Origin: JAFGPF01 sp964500415
GTDB taxonomy: Bacteria > Chloroflexota > Dehalococcoidia > Dehalococcoidales > RBG-16-60-22
Assembly (NCBI GenBank): GCA_964500415.1
Contig: CAZCOB010000001.1
Span: 139,093 to 203,092 of the forward strand
Length of the DNA: 64,000 bases
Direction of reading: 5' to 3'
Both the position numbers and the translations under genes were made by a program. The notes below the pieces were generated by a model. The model saw only the letters and a program-made list of their open reading frames with translations, had not been told where the DNA came from and searched no databases. Positions 17,617-25,907 of the stretch are shown in pieces (the first letter of the stretch is position 1; each line of letters begins with the position of its first letter).

Positions 17617-18516
17617 ATGTATGACAGGATAATGGTGCCGCTGGATGGTTCGGAACTGGCCGAGGTAACGCTGTGGTATGCCGCAAGGCTGGCCGGCAGG
17701 CTGAACGCGGCACTTACCCTTGTTTACGTTTCGTCGCCGGATGAACTGACCTCGCCGCATATGCATGAATGTTATCTCAGGGACGTCGCCGCCAGGGTTA
17801 ATACGGAAGCTGACAAGACCGCCGCAGATACCAAAGGCGGAGATATTAAGGTGAATTATGAAATGCTGAAAGGTGACCCCGCAGAAGAGATAATCGATTA
17901 TGCCGACAAGGCTAAAATCGACCTTATAATCATGTCAACTCAGGGTAAGTCCGGAATCAAGCGCTGGCCGCTGGGCAACGTGGCGAATAAAGTAGTCGGC
18001 GCTACCCGCAAACAGGTGCTCCTTATCAGGGCTAAAGGGCTGAAAACCGACGTATATAAAGGCAGTCTGGAAAAGGTGCTCGTACCCGTCGATGGCTCCA
18101 GGGAAAGTGAATCCGTACTCAGGAGCGTTGCCCACCTGGCTACCCAGCTTGGTTTAGAAATTACTCTTTTACACGTTTGGGCGGGGGTAATTGATTCCTA
18201 TCCCACCAAGGAAACGGTAGAAAGGGAACAAAAAGAAAGATTACAGGCTAAAAACTATGTTGACAGGCTCGGAGCAAGGCTGCAAAGCAAGGGAGTAAGT
18301 AACCGTGTCGTTTTCAACGATTCATCATATGGCAGCGCGGCCGAGGAGATAATTAAGCTGGCGGAAAAAGGGAAATACAGCATGGTGGCGATGGCCACAC
18401 ACGGCCGGTCAGGGGTCGGACGCTGGATATTCGGGAGCAATGCCAACAAGGTCCTGAACGAAGGCAGCACGCCGCTTTTGCTCGTCAGGCCGCCCAAGCC
18501 CAGGAAGAAAGCCTGA
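17617..18516 (+). CDS. Universal stress protein with two tandem UspA domains
   Basis: A 299-residue cytoplasmic protein made of two UspA folds (about 1-145 and 148-299). Each begins with a hydrophobic strand followed by a 'PLDGSE' or 'PVDGSRESE' loop, and each ends with an ATP-loop pattern (THGRSGVGRWIFGS in the second, TQGKSGIKRWPLGN in the first). The second domain's GRSG...GS motif looks intact for ATP binding; the first is degenerate at its last position. A strong AAGGAGG site precedes the ATG. The stop abuts the stop of the convergent membrane-protein gene. Confidence 0.9.
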   Translation: MYDRIMVPLDGSELAEVTLWYAARLAGRLNAALTLVYVSSPDELTSPHMHECYLRDVAARVNTEADKTAADTKGGDIKVNYEMLKGDPAEEIIDYADKAKIDLIIMSTQGKSGIKRWPLGNVANKVVGATRKQVLLIRAKGLKTDVYKGSLEKVLVPVDGSRESESVLRSVAHLATQLGLEITLLHVWAGVIDSYPTKETVEREQKERLQAKNYVDRLGARLQSKGVSNRVVFNDSSYGSAAEEIIKLAEKGKYSMVAMATHGRSGVGRWIFGSNANKVLNEGSTPLLLVRPPKPRKKA

Positions 18517-19122
18517 TCATAAATACCCGAACTCCCAGAATACCGCCACCACGATAGCTACCGACAGGAGCCCGCCGGTAATTACCTGCGCCGGCGAGTG
18601 TTGCTTCAGACAGATTCTCGCCCAGGCAACCGGCGGCAGCAGCAGTATCGTCAAAGCTCCGCCAGGACCGAAGACAATGGTTATAACGGTTACCGAAGCG
18701 GACATGAAGGCGGTATGCAGGCTTATCTTCCAGAAACGGTTTATCGCCATGTAGATGAGTATCGCCGCCAGGCCGGCGGTGAATGTAACCGATAGCAACT
18801 TCGGGGCGGAGAAATACCACATCACGCCGCAATCGATTGCTCCCAGGATGCTTGCCAGGACGTAGATTCTGTTTCGCTGGTGGCGGGGATTTACGAAAAT
18901 GCCCTCCAGCTTTTTCCACCTTACCAGGGAGATAACGATTATGAAAATTGGTATCACACTGAGAAATATCGATATTAACGCCCACTTAAGGGCTTCCGAA
19001 GCACTGGCGGTCGATTCCACCGCGAGAAGTATTATCACGGCGAAGCTTAGCAGGAAAGGGTTCAATATATTCGAGATGAGACCGGCCAGTTTTTCTCTCA
19101 TTGTCAGCAAGGTTTTGTACAA
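18517..19122 (-). CDS. PAP2-like integral membrane protein
   Basis: A 201-residue protein with five or six membrane helices. The C-terminal part resembles the PAP2 phosphatase superfamily: 'KISLHTAFMSASV' stands where PSGH normally is, and 'ARICLKQHSPAQVITGG' corresponds to the third motif SRx5HxxxD. The first motif (Kx6RP) is not recognisable and the final Asp is Gln. Either this is a divergent lipid-phosphate phosphatase or it has lost that activity. Its stop codon abuts the stop of the facing stress-protein gene. The start follows an AT-rich divergent promoter region. Confidence 0.65.
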   Translation of the reverse strand: MYKTLLTMREKLAGLISNILNPFLLSFAVIILLAVESTASASEALKWALISIFLSVIPIFIIVISLVRWKKLEGIFVNPRHQRNRIYVLASILGAIDCGVMWYFSAPKLLSVTFTAGLAAILIYMAINRFWKISLHTAFMSASVTVITIVFGPGGALTILLLPPVAWARICLKQHSPAQVITGGLLSVAIVVAVFWEFGYL

Positions 19123-19177
19123 GTATAATAATCTATACTAACCTATTAACCTGTATATAGGCAAAAAACGGGGGTTA

Positions 19178-19825
19178 ATGAAAATGACTTTCCTCGTAAA
19201 CGACGCAGATATCAGCGTAGAGACCATGCAGTTGGGCCCGTACGGTACCAACGCCTATATCGTTGCCTGTCAGCGGACGCGGGACAGTATGGTGGTGGAT
19301 GCCCCGGCCGATGCGGATAGAATCATCGCAAGCCTGCAGGGTACCAATCCCGTATCTATACTGTTGACCCACGGACACTCCGACCATACCGGCGCTCTGG
19401 CCGAATTGAGGTCGCGGTTAAAAGTGCCGGTGGCGGCTTATCATGCCGATTCCCGCTCGTTGGAGACGCCGCCGGAGATGGCCTTAATTGACGGCGATAT
19501 CATATCGCTGGGGAAACTGAAAATAGAAGTTCTGCATACGCCGGGTCATACGGCGGGCAGCCTGTGTTTCAAAGTCGGCAAATACCTGCTTTCCGGCGAT
19601 ACGGTTTTTCCCGGCGGGCCCGGTAAGACATGGTCGCCGGATGATTTCAGGCAGATTGTGGATTCCATCACAAAGAAGATACTGCCACTGCCCGAAGATA
19701 CCCTGATTTGCCCCGGACACGGCGAAGTGACCACCGTGAAAAAGGTTAAAGAAGAATACGCTGTATTTGCCACCCGCTCCCACAGTCCCAACCTCTGCGG
19801 CGATGTCCTCTGGCTTTCTCCCTAG
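19178..19825 (+). CDS. MBL-fold metallo-hydrolase (glyoxalase II-like)
   Basis: A 215-residue metallo-beta-lactamase-fold hydrolase with ligand motifs HGHSDH, HTPGHT, SGDTVFPGGPGKT and CPGHGE in order. It shares the overall plan of the enzyme at 5418-6032 ('GPYGTNAYIV' versus 'GPYASNCYII') but is clearly a separate paralogue. A thioesterase or lactone hydrolase role is possible; the substrate is unknown. The end overlaps the facing deacetylase gene by 4 bases. The ribosome binding site (GGGGG region) is weak. Confidence 0.85.
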   Translation: MKMTFLVNDADISVETMQLGPYGTNAYIVACQRTRDSMVVDAPADADRIIASLQGTNPVSILLTHGHSDHTGALAELRSRLKVPVAAYHADSRSLETPPEMALIDGDIISLGKLKIEVLHTPGHTAGSLCFKVGKYLLSGDTVFPGGPGKTWSPDDFRQIVDSITKKILPLPEDTLICPGHGEVTTVKKVKEEYAVFATRSHSPNLCGDVLWLSP

Positions 19826-20514
19826 TATCGCATCTCGATACGGTGGAAGGCTTCGGCCAGTTCGAATTCCTCGCCCTCGGCATTCATCATGGCCCAGTCA
19901 CGCATTCGCGTACGCATTTCCGGAGGTATATCCCCTACCTGGCTTTTATGACATCCCAGGGCAGCCAGCTTGGTATCGAAGGTGTCCGTAACATCCAGAT
20001 GATAGTTGATATCGTCGGAACCCCAGAACCACATTTCCCTGACTTTATGGGGTTCGAGTCCTTCGTCGAGTAGCTCGGGATAGGAAAGGTGGTCTCTGGC
20101 GTACGGGAAAACGGCATCGAGGGTTACCAACCCGGTGATGCGGTGGTCGCGGTGCCACATGTACCTGCGATACGGGTCCGCCGTCACCACGGCGAACGGG
20201 CGGTACTGCCTTATAACACGCACAAGTCTTCTTCTGAACTCATCAGAATCTTCGAGGCCCTGGTCGGAGTAGCGCAGAAAAACGACGTCGCTGACGCCCA
20301 GTAGTTCGGCGGCAGCCAGCTGTTCCTGCTCGCGTATTTTTGCCAGTTCCTCCGGCTTCACATTCCTGTCGCTGGTACCCTTATCGCCGTTGGTGCAAAC
20401 CACGTAAACCACCTTCTTCCCCTCCCGGGTAAGACGGGCGACCGTACCCGCCACGCCGAACTCGGCGTCGTCGGGGTGTGGCGTTACCACCAGTAAATAG
20501 GTCTCTTTATCCAT
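19822..20514 (-). CDS. PIG-L / LmbE family deacetylase
   Basis: A zinc-dependent N-acetylglucosaminyl deacetylase-like protein of about 230 residues. The signature HPDDAEFG close to the start and MWHRDHR in the middle give the metal ligands. Members deacetylate GlcNAc conjugates, for example in mycothiol or bacillithiol synthesis, or other acetylated sugars. A GT4 glycosyltransferase of MshA-like type lies 1 kb away but on a different transcript, so a link is only suggestive. The start is set at 20514, behind AAGGAG; the frame is open to 20580 but that part runs through the inverted-repeat promoter region. Confidence 0.85.
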   Translation of the reverse strand: MDKETYLLVVTPHPDDAEFGVAGTVARLTREGKKVVYVVCTNGDKGTSDRNVKPEELAKIREQEQLAAAELLGVSDVVFLRYSDQGLEDSDEFRRRLVRVIRQYRPFAVVTADPYRRYMWHRDHRITGLVTLDAVFPYARDHLSYPELLDEGLEPHKVREMWFWGSDDINYHLDVTDTFDTKLAALGCHKSQVGDIPPEMRTRMRDWAMMNAEGEEFELAEAFHRIEMRY

Positions 20515-20546
20515 GCAAGTGTAAACTCCTTGATTAAGGGTGGACG

Positions 20547-20586
20547 TTATAATTGTATAACATTCATTGACTTGGTACAATTATAA
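20547..20586. promoter_or_regulatory. 11-bp inverted repeat in a divergent promoter region
   Basis: Perfect arms TTATAATTGTA (20547-20557) and TACAATTATAA (20576-20586) are separated by 18 bp, between the divergent deacetylase and acetyltransferase genes. Each arm contains a TATAAT-like element, so this may be a symmetric pair of promoters, an operator, or both. Confidence 0.5.
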
Positions 20587-20616
20587 TGAATACAGCGAGA
20601 GGTCTTCGATTCGGCT

Positions 20617-21528
20617 ATGGCTGACCCCCCTTACAGTATCAGGAATTACCGTCCCGCCGATTTTAATTTTTTCGTCCTGCTGTACCGGGAAGCCGAGCGG
20701 CAGGAACCCATCGGCAGGCCGGCCACGCCTCAGTCCATCATGGAAAAGCTGTCCCATCCCGCATTTTCTCCCGAACATGATTTATTCCTTGTCGAAAAGG
20801 CCGGCGAAATCATCGGCTTCATGGATATACTGCCGGAGCTGGATATTAAGCGGTTGATAGTCGACGCCTGGCTGCGGCCGGAGCACCGACGGAAAGGACT
20901 GGGTAGGAAGCTCCTGAAATTAGCCGTACGCCGCGCCGGTGAACTGGGTGCCGTTGTCCTCCACGTTAACGTTAGTGAAGATAATACCGTCGCCAAAAAC
21001 GTGCTCTCCAGGCTGGGATTCGAGCGCGTCCGGCGCTACCTGAAATTGGGTCTGGACCTGAGCAACTCGTACACGCGGGAATTAAGCAACGCTTATGGCG
21101 AATGCCGCCACCTGCGCGAAGGCGAGGAGGCAATACTGACACAGGTACAGAAACGCAGTTTCGCCGGGCAATGGGGCTACAATCCCGATACCGTAGCGAC
21201 GATTGCCTATCGCATCGGCCTGAGCCACCGCTCCCCGGGGGATACCGTCCTGGCCTGCGAAGAAGACGAGGTTATCGGCTATTGCTGGACGGAGGTAACC
21301 TCCGGCGGAGATGGCCGGATATATATGATTGGTTCCGACCCTGACCATCGCGGTCGGGGCATCGGCAGAAAATTACTGCTGGCCGGACTGGCCCACCTTA
21401 AAAACGTGGGTGTAAAAGACGTCTGGCTAACGGTAGATGACGGGAACAAGGCAGCCCTTTCTCTTTACGAATCGACCGGATTCAGGTTGCTTGAGAGTTA
21501 CCTCTGGTACGAAAAATCGGTTGTTTAG
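20617..21528 (+). CDS. Tandem GNAT-domain N-acetyltransferase
   Basis: A 303-residue protein made of two GNAT folds. The first (about 5-150) has the acetyl-CoA loop 'RPEHRRKGLGRKLL', and the second (about 165-303) has 'DPDHRGRGIGRKLLLAGL' followed by 'GVKDVWLTVDDGNKAALSLYESTGF'. Both retain the R/Q-x-x-G-x-G/A pattern. The tandem arrangement resembles the mycothiol synthase MshD architecture. Together with an MshA-like glycosyltransferase and a PIG-L deacetylase nearby this is noteworthy, but no cysteine ligase MshC is present, so mycothiol synthesis is not claimed. The stop overlaps the facing glycosyltransferase gene by 4 bases. Confidence 0.85.
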   Translation: MADPPYSIRNYRPADFNFFVLLYREAERQEPIGRPATPQSIMEKLSHPAFSPEHDLFLVEKAGEIIGFMDILPELDIKRLIVDAWLRPEHRRKGLGRKLLKLAVRRAGELGAVVLHVNVSEDNTVAKNVLSRLGFERVRRYLKLGLDLSNSYTRELSNAYGECRHLREGEEAILTQVQKRSFAGQWGYNPDTVATIAYRIGLSHRSPGDTVLACEEDEVIGYCWTEVTSGGDGRIYMIGSDPDHRGRGIGRKLLLAGLAHLKNVGVKDVWLTVDDGNKAALSLYESTGFRLLESYLWYEKSVV

Positions 21529-22757
21529 GCCACCGGCGCCGCGCTTCTGTCCAGTACCCGGCGCAGTTCCCCGATTATCCCCCCGGATATATTCGTCCAG
21601 CTGTACGCACTTACTGATTCTCTGGTAGCGAGCGCTAACGCCATATCCCGCGGGGGCTTTGATAAAATCGAGGTTATCTTTTCGGCGAGGTTCCGGGGCG
21701 CATTATCGGCAATGATGTATCCTGTTTCGCCCTGTCTGATAATATTCCTGAGGTCGCCGACATCCGTGGCTACCACGGGCGTGCCGCAGGCTAAAGACTC
21801 CAGGGATACCAGGCCGAAGCTCTCATAATAAGAGGGCACCACGCAGACATCGGCGGCGCTGTAGAAATCCGGCAGATGCTCCTGCTTCACCATGCCCTGA
21901 AATGTAACTCTGTCCCGTATTTTCAATTCCGCAGCCAGTTTCAGTAATCTGTCTATTTCACTCCGGCTGTACTCGTCGCCGCCGATTATCACCAGTCTCA
22001 GGCTCTTAAAGTTATCCAGGTACGGCACGGCCTTCAAAAGCTGGTCAACTCCCTTCAGCGGGTCAATCCTGCCGACAAACAAGAGGACTTTTTCATCGGT
22101 AAATCCCAGCTTTTGCCTGGCGATTATTCTCTCTAGAGGCTGAAACATCTCCATGTTGACGCCGCAGGGCACGATGCCGACTTTCTCCGGGTCGCCTCCG
22201 TAGTGTCGTATCAACTCTTCCTTTTCCCGCTCCGTGGCAACGATAATTCTCTGACAATCATCGACGGCTTCCCTTTCCGTGACGATGCGGAGTTCCGGAG
22301 CATCCTCGCCGATGCCGATGGCGTTTTTCACGGCGCCCAGCGTGTGAAACATGATAACATGCGGCACCTGCCACCACTGTTGCAGGTATTTACCCACCCA
22401 CCCGGAAAGCCAGTAGTGACTGAAGATAATATCATACCGGAGTCCGTTGTCTTTTCGGTAATTCTCCAGTTTGCAGGTAAATTCGGGCAGGCAGGAATAC
22501 ACCGCCAGTTTGTGTATCTTCTTTTCCTCCCCCGCCTTGAGGTGAACAAGCCGCGCCCGCTGACCCAGGTCATAAATCTGGGAGTCGGCGGGGTCATGAG
22601 TGCGGGTATAGACATCCACATAATGTCCCTGTTTCCCCAGTTCGTAGGCCAGTTCCCGGATATATACGCTCATGCCGCCGGTATCCCTGGCCCCTAGGTC
22701 GCCTACCGGGCAGCTATGGGCGCTCAACATGGCAATGCGCAATTTTCTCTCGTCCAT
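21525..22757 (-). CDS. GT4-family glycosyltransferase
   Basis: A 410-residue retaining glycosyltransferase of the GT-B fold, family 4. The N-terminal 'GGMSVYIRELAYELGKQGH' is the donor-side glycine loop. The C-terminal half has 'LLFVGRIDPLKGVDQLLKAV' and the E-x7-E motif inside 'YYESFGLVSLESLACGTPVVAT'. The start 'RIAMLSAHSCPVGDLG' resembles MshA and sucrose-phosphate-synthase-like members, which use nucleotide-sugar donors. The acceptor is unknown. It follows the FemAB-like gene by 22 nt on the minus strand and probably shares its transcript. Confidence 0.88.
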   Translation of the reverse strand: MDERKLRIAMLSAHSCPVGDLGARDTGGMSVYIRELAYELGKQGHYVDVYTRTHDPADSQIYDLGQRARLVHLKAGEEKKIHKLAVYSCLPEFTCKLENYRKDNGLRYDIIFSHYWLSGWVGKYLQQWWQVPHVIMFHTLGAVKNAIGIGEDAPELRIVTEREAVDDCQRIIVATEREKEELIRHYGGDPEKVGIVPCGVNMEMFQPLERIIARQKLGFTDEKVLLFVGRIDPLKGVDQLLKAVPYLDNFKSLRLVIIGGDEYSRSEIDRLLKLAAELKIRDRVTFQGMVKQEHLPDFYSAADVCVVPSYYESFGLVSLESLACGTPVVATDVGDLRNIIRQGETGYIIADNAPRNLAEKITSILSKPPRDMALALATRESVSAYSWTNISGGIIGELRRVLDRSAAPVA

Positions 22758-22779
22758 CAGTGTTCCGGCGTTTCCCCCG

Positions 22780-23760
22780 TTATGCTATGGTTATCTGGCA
22801 TCGATACAGAGGTACCTCCTGACCACCCAGGCGATATTTATACGTTTCCGCACCTTTAAGAAAGTCCCATTTCTTCTTACCCTTTTCAATACTCTCTTTA
22901 AGACAGAGAACTTTACATAGCAACCCCACGCTTAAGTAATTAAAACGCGGGTCATAAGCGCTATTATATAAGAAATGTGTATTTTTATAATCAAAGCCTA
23001 TGGTCATAGCGGCTGGCTGGTTGTCCAGCTTGATAATTCCGAACCTCAGCAGCCCGATATCTCCCATCGTTTTGGCAAAATACTTAAAAAATGACTTCAT
23101 CTGCGGAGTCATAAAATTAGCTTTCTCTTCCCGGCTCCTCGGAAAGAGATTAAAGAACATATCTAAAAAATCGTCAACTTCCTGCCCGCTCTCAATACAG
23201 CGGTGTTCTACATTGCCCGCCTCTCCTAAACGCCTCAACTTGCGCTTAACTTCGTGTCGCTGCTTGGTATTTAATGTTGCTAAATATTCGTCCCAGGAAG
23301 GCGGTAAGTCCACTTCAAGAGAGATATCCTCCTGTGTATTTAGGACTTTATAACCCCTTTCAGTCGCTATATTTATCAGGCTCGTAAGCACGGTTGAATC
23401 GGGGCGTACGTGCTTCAGGTCCAGCGATTTTACGTTATTCTCTCTCAAATCATCCAGCAGGATGCCGAAGAAATCGTCCTCCCTGCCGGACACCACCACG
23501 AAGTCCTGATAGTCGCAGACATCAGTATTGCCGATGAAAAAGGCTGTTTCCCCCCTGACCATCAGCGGAGCGACGCCGATTATTTTCTCTCCCTGCCGTA
23601 CCGTGCGTATGGAGAGTTCGTTACCGGAACCGAATATTTGCCACCAGACCTGCAACCATGCCGGTAAAACGAAAACGGAAGACCAGTTGAGAGCTTGCCT
23701 TGAGTCGTTCCAGTATGAGTTTAGTTTATCCAGGTTATCATCGCTGACGATATAACTCAT
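22780..23760 (-). CDS. FemAB/CelD-like GNAT-fold acyltransferase
   Basis: A 326-residue protein resembling the BioF2-like / CelD-type acetyltransferase_6 family: an N-terminal 'FVLPAWLQVWWQIFGSGNELSIRTVRQGEKIIGVAPLM'-like pattern and a C-terminal GNAT half with 'AAMTIGFDYKNTHFLYNSAYDPRFNYLSVG'-like strands. Relatives act in cell-surface polysaccharide or peptide modification. It is the upstream gene of a pair with the GT4 glycosyltransferase 22 nt later, pointing to envelope or exopolysaccharide work. The reaction is unknown. It is more AT-rich than its neighbours. Confidence 0.75.
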   Translation of the reverse strand: MSYIVSDDNLDKLNSYWNDSRQALNWSSVFVLPAWLQVWWQIFGSGNELSIRTVRQGEKIIGVAPLMVRGETAFFIGNTDVCDYQDFVVVSGREDDFFGILLDDLRENNVKSLDLKHVRPDSTVLTSLINIATERGYKVLNTQEDISLEVDLPPSWDEYLATLNTKQRHEVKRKLRRLGEAGNVEHRCIESGQEVDDFLDMFFNLFPRSREEKANFMTPQMKSFFKYFAKTMGDIGLLRFGIIKLDNQPAAMTIGFDYKNTHFLYNSAYDPRFNYLSVGLLCKVLCLKESIEKGKKKWDFLKGAETYKYRLGGQEVPLYRCQITIA

Positions 23761-23843
23761 CTGCCTACGATATAGTCTAACACTTTACCTATAGCGGAGT
23801 AAAAGGACTATTGTCACATGATAACATTAAATCCGGATGTAAT

Positions 23844-23872
23844 TTGACAAAGAAACGTGTATAGGCTAGTCT
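23844..23872 (+). promoter_or_regulatory. Probable promoter before the small barrel protein / ACAD pair
   Basis: A perfect TTGACA (23844-23849) with a 17-nt spacer to a weaker TAGTCT (23867-23872), 55 bases before the start codon at 23928. Confidence 0.4.
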
Positions 23873-23927
23873 CTTAACAGCCAAAAGCGATACCCGTGCA
23901 TTAAATATTAAAAGAAAGAGGTAGAAA

Positions 23928-24239
23928 ATGGCCAAGCAGATTATTCTTTATAATCTGGCGGAACACGTCACCGATGAGCAGTACAAGGACTATGTCGTTA
24001 ATGAAAAGGGGCCGCTGCTGGACAGCCTGCCGGGGGTTAAAAAGTTTGAAATGGTGAGGATAACGGGCTCGATGAAGGGTGAGATACCCTATAAATACGT
24101 CGGCATCCTGCATGTGGAAGATATGGAGAAATTTGCCAAAGAAGCTATGCCGTCAAAGAAATTCCAGGACTTCGGCGCCAAGTGGAGCACCATGGTGCAA
24201 CCGGACTTCCAGACCCTGACGGGCGAAGAAATATATTAA
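23928..24239 (+). CDS. Small dimeric alpha/beta-barrel protein (EthD/HapK-like)
   Basis: A 103-residue protein beginning with a beta strand 'KQIILYNLAEHVTDEQYKDYV' and containing 'LLDSLPGVKKFEMVRI', the layout of the ferredoxin-like dimeric alpha/beta barrel superfamily (EthD, REDY/HapK-like). Such proteins are often small accessory enzymes in catabolic or secondary-metabolite gene sets. It lies 90 bases before an acyl-CoA dehydrogenase on the same strand and probably shares its function. AGAGG is the ribosome binding site. No catalytic residues can be named. Confidence 0.6.
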   Translation: MAKQIILYNLAEHVTDEQYKDYVVNEKGPLLDSLPGVKKFEMVRITGSMKGEIPYKYVGILHVEDMEKFAKEAMPSKKFQDFGAKWSTMVQPDFQTLTGEEIY

Positions 24240-24329
24240 ATTAGCTACACAATTAATTTATCAAGCGAAAGAATTATCTACACAACCGTTAAAGCTGTTT
24301 TTTTTATTATACAGTAGGGGGAGATAATT

Positions 24330-25550
24330 ATGAATTTAGAGCATTTATTAACCGACGAGGACCGCCAGATTCGGGAAGCGGTAAGGGACTTCACCAGGAA
24401 AGAGATAATCCCTAATGCCAAGAAACTGGAAACGGACTATAAATATGTGGAAGAAGTCCATCAAAAACTTGTTGACATGGGGATCCAGGCAGCGGGGTAT
24501 CCTGCCGAATACGGTGGTGGTGATGGGTCCAGCATCGCACTCGGTATCATTTGCGAGGAACTGGCTAAAGGCGACGGTGGGATAAGCCTTTCGACAGGTA
24601 TCAACTGGGGCCTGATTCTGAAGCCGGCGGTAGTAGCCGGGAACAAGACCGTCATGGACAGGTTCATCCCGACCTTCTGTAGCGGGAAGCTGGCGTATGC
24701 CTGCCTTTCCATGACCGATGAAGCCGGGGGTGCTGATTCCGAGAATCCATTACTGCAGGGTGCCGGTATAAAAACGACGGCCAGGCTGGAGGGTGATGAA
24801 TACGTAATAAACGGGGCCAAGTCGTGGCCGACTCATGGCGGTATCGCGGAATGTTATTTAACGATATGTACCACCGACACCACTGCGGGGGACGACGGAG
24901 TCGCTCTGATATATATTCCCAGGGATACCCCGGGGCTTTCGTTCGGAAAACCTGAAAAGAAGATGCTGTTCAGAACATCGATAAATGGGTCGGTGTATTA
25001 TGATAACGTTCGGGTGCCCAAGGAATACCGGCTCGCCGATCCCGGCACGGATGCTCACTTTTACCATTTCATCTCCGCAGGAACCGGTTGGCATTCGGCA
25101 ACCATGGCTCTGGGAATTGCCGAACGTGCTTTTGAAATAGTGCTTGAGTATACCGGCACCCGCATGGGTGGATTTAAACCGGTCAGACAGCACAGCATGG
25201 TAGCCGGGATAATTGCCGATATGGCTATCGGTATCGACATGATGAAGGCAAGTATCTATAACCTGAGTTGTATGCTTGACCACCTTGACGTATACGGCCC
25301 GCCATGGACGCCAGAGTTTATCGCCAAAGCAACTACAACAAGAGTCTTCGCCGGAGACACGGCGGTGAAGATAATTAACAAAGGCGCCGAGTTATTAGGT
25401 TCCATGGCTATCTCTGAGGACTTCCCTTATGAAAAATGCCTCAGGGATGTTAAGATAACGCAACTCTGGCTGGGCGGTCAGCAAATCTCCCGATACCGCA
25501 TTGCCCGGGGGTATTACGACCTGAAGAACTGGGCTCAGGAGAAGCCTTAG
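24330..25550 (+). CDS. Acyl-CoA dehydrogenase family protein
   Basis: A 406-residue FAD-dependent acyl-CoA dehydrogenase-type protein. It has the N-terminal helical domain, the middle beta domain ('CLSMTDEAGGADS', 'GAKSWPTHGG') and the C-terminal helical bundle ('INKGAELLGSMAISEDFPYEKCLRDVKI'). The site that usually reads E-G-T in medium/short-chain enzymes is L381-G-G-Q, so the common catalytic glutamate is absent there; no obvious Glu replaces it at the alternative helix-G position. It may use another base, act on an unusual acyl-CoA or have a non-dehydrogenase role. A strong GGGGGAG site precedes the ATG. Confidence 0.85.
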   Translation: MNLEHLLTDEDRQIREAVRDFTRKEIIPNAKKLETDYKYVEEVHQKLVDMGIQAAGYPAEYGGGDGSSIALGIICEELAKGDGGISLSTGINWGLILKPAVVAGNKTVMDRFIPTFCSGKLAYACLSMTDEAGGADSENPLLQGAGIKTTARLEGDEYVINGAKSWPTHGGIAECYLTICTTDTTAGDDGVALIYIPRDTPGLSFGKPEKKMLFRTSINGSVYYDNVRVPKEYRLADPGTDAHFYHFISAGTGWHSATMALGIAERAFEIVLEYTGTRMGGFKPVRQHSMVAGIIADMAIGIDMMKASIYNLSCMLDHLDVYGPPWTPEFIAKATTTRVFAGDTAVKIINKGAELLGSMAISEDFPYEKCLRDVKITQLWLGGQQISRYRIARGYYDLKNWAQEKP

Positions 25551-25569
25551 TTTTCCCGGTCGCTTCAAC

Positions 25570-25887
25570 CTAGATAAGCACGCCCTTTGACAGACTGGCA
25601 GTATGTACGTAGATCTCTATTCTGGGTTCGCCTTCGCAGATATCAAGAACGGTAGTTTTAAAGAGGTCTGATTTTCGATATGCTTCCCAATTCTCCTGCG
25701 TGTCGAATATCAACGTAGCACCCTGCCCATATGTTTTAGGGTTCATAATGAAGAGTTTCTCCTTCATTCCGGGAATTTTCTTACAGACCTCAATCACCTG
25801 GGCAAGATGCTTCTTGACAGTTTCCGTATCAGCCAGCAGCTTCTTCACTTCGTCCTTCACTTCAAACGTACATATTACGGCTAACAT
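25570..25887 (-). CDS. Small alpha/beta-barrel protein (antibiotic-biosynthesis-monooxygenase-like)
   Basis: A 105-residue protein beginning 'MLAVICTFEVKDEVKKLL' and containing 'AYRKSDLFKTTVLDIC', the usual strand-helix order of the ABM/dimeric alpha/beta-barrel superfamily. It is the third gene of a minus-strand set with the ferredoxin-ASKHA protein and the DUF169 protein, with gaps of about 20 nt. AAGAGAGG lies before the ATG. The role is unknown, and no active-site residue was recognised. Confidence 0.6.
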   Translation of the reverse strand: MLAVICTFEVKDEVKKLLADTETVKKHLAQVIEVCKKIPGMKEKLFIMNPKTYGQGATLIFDTQENWEAYRKSDLFKTTVLDICEGEPRIEIYVHTASLSKGVLI

Positions 25888-25907
25888 TTTTGCCTCTCTT
25901 TTCGTTC

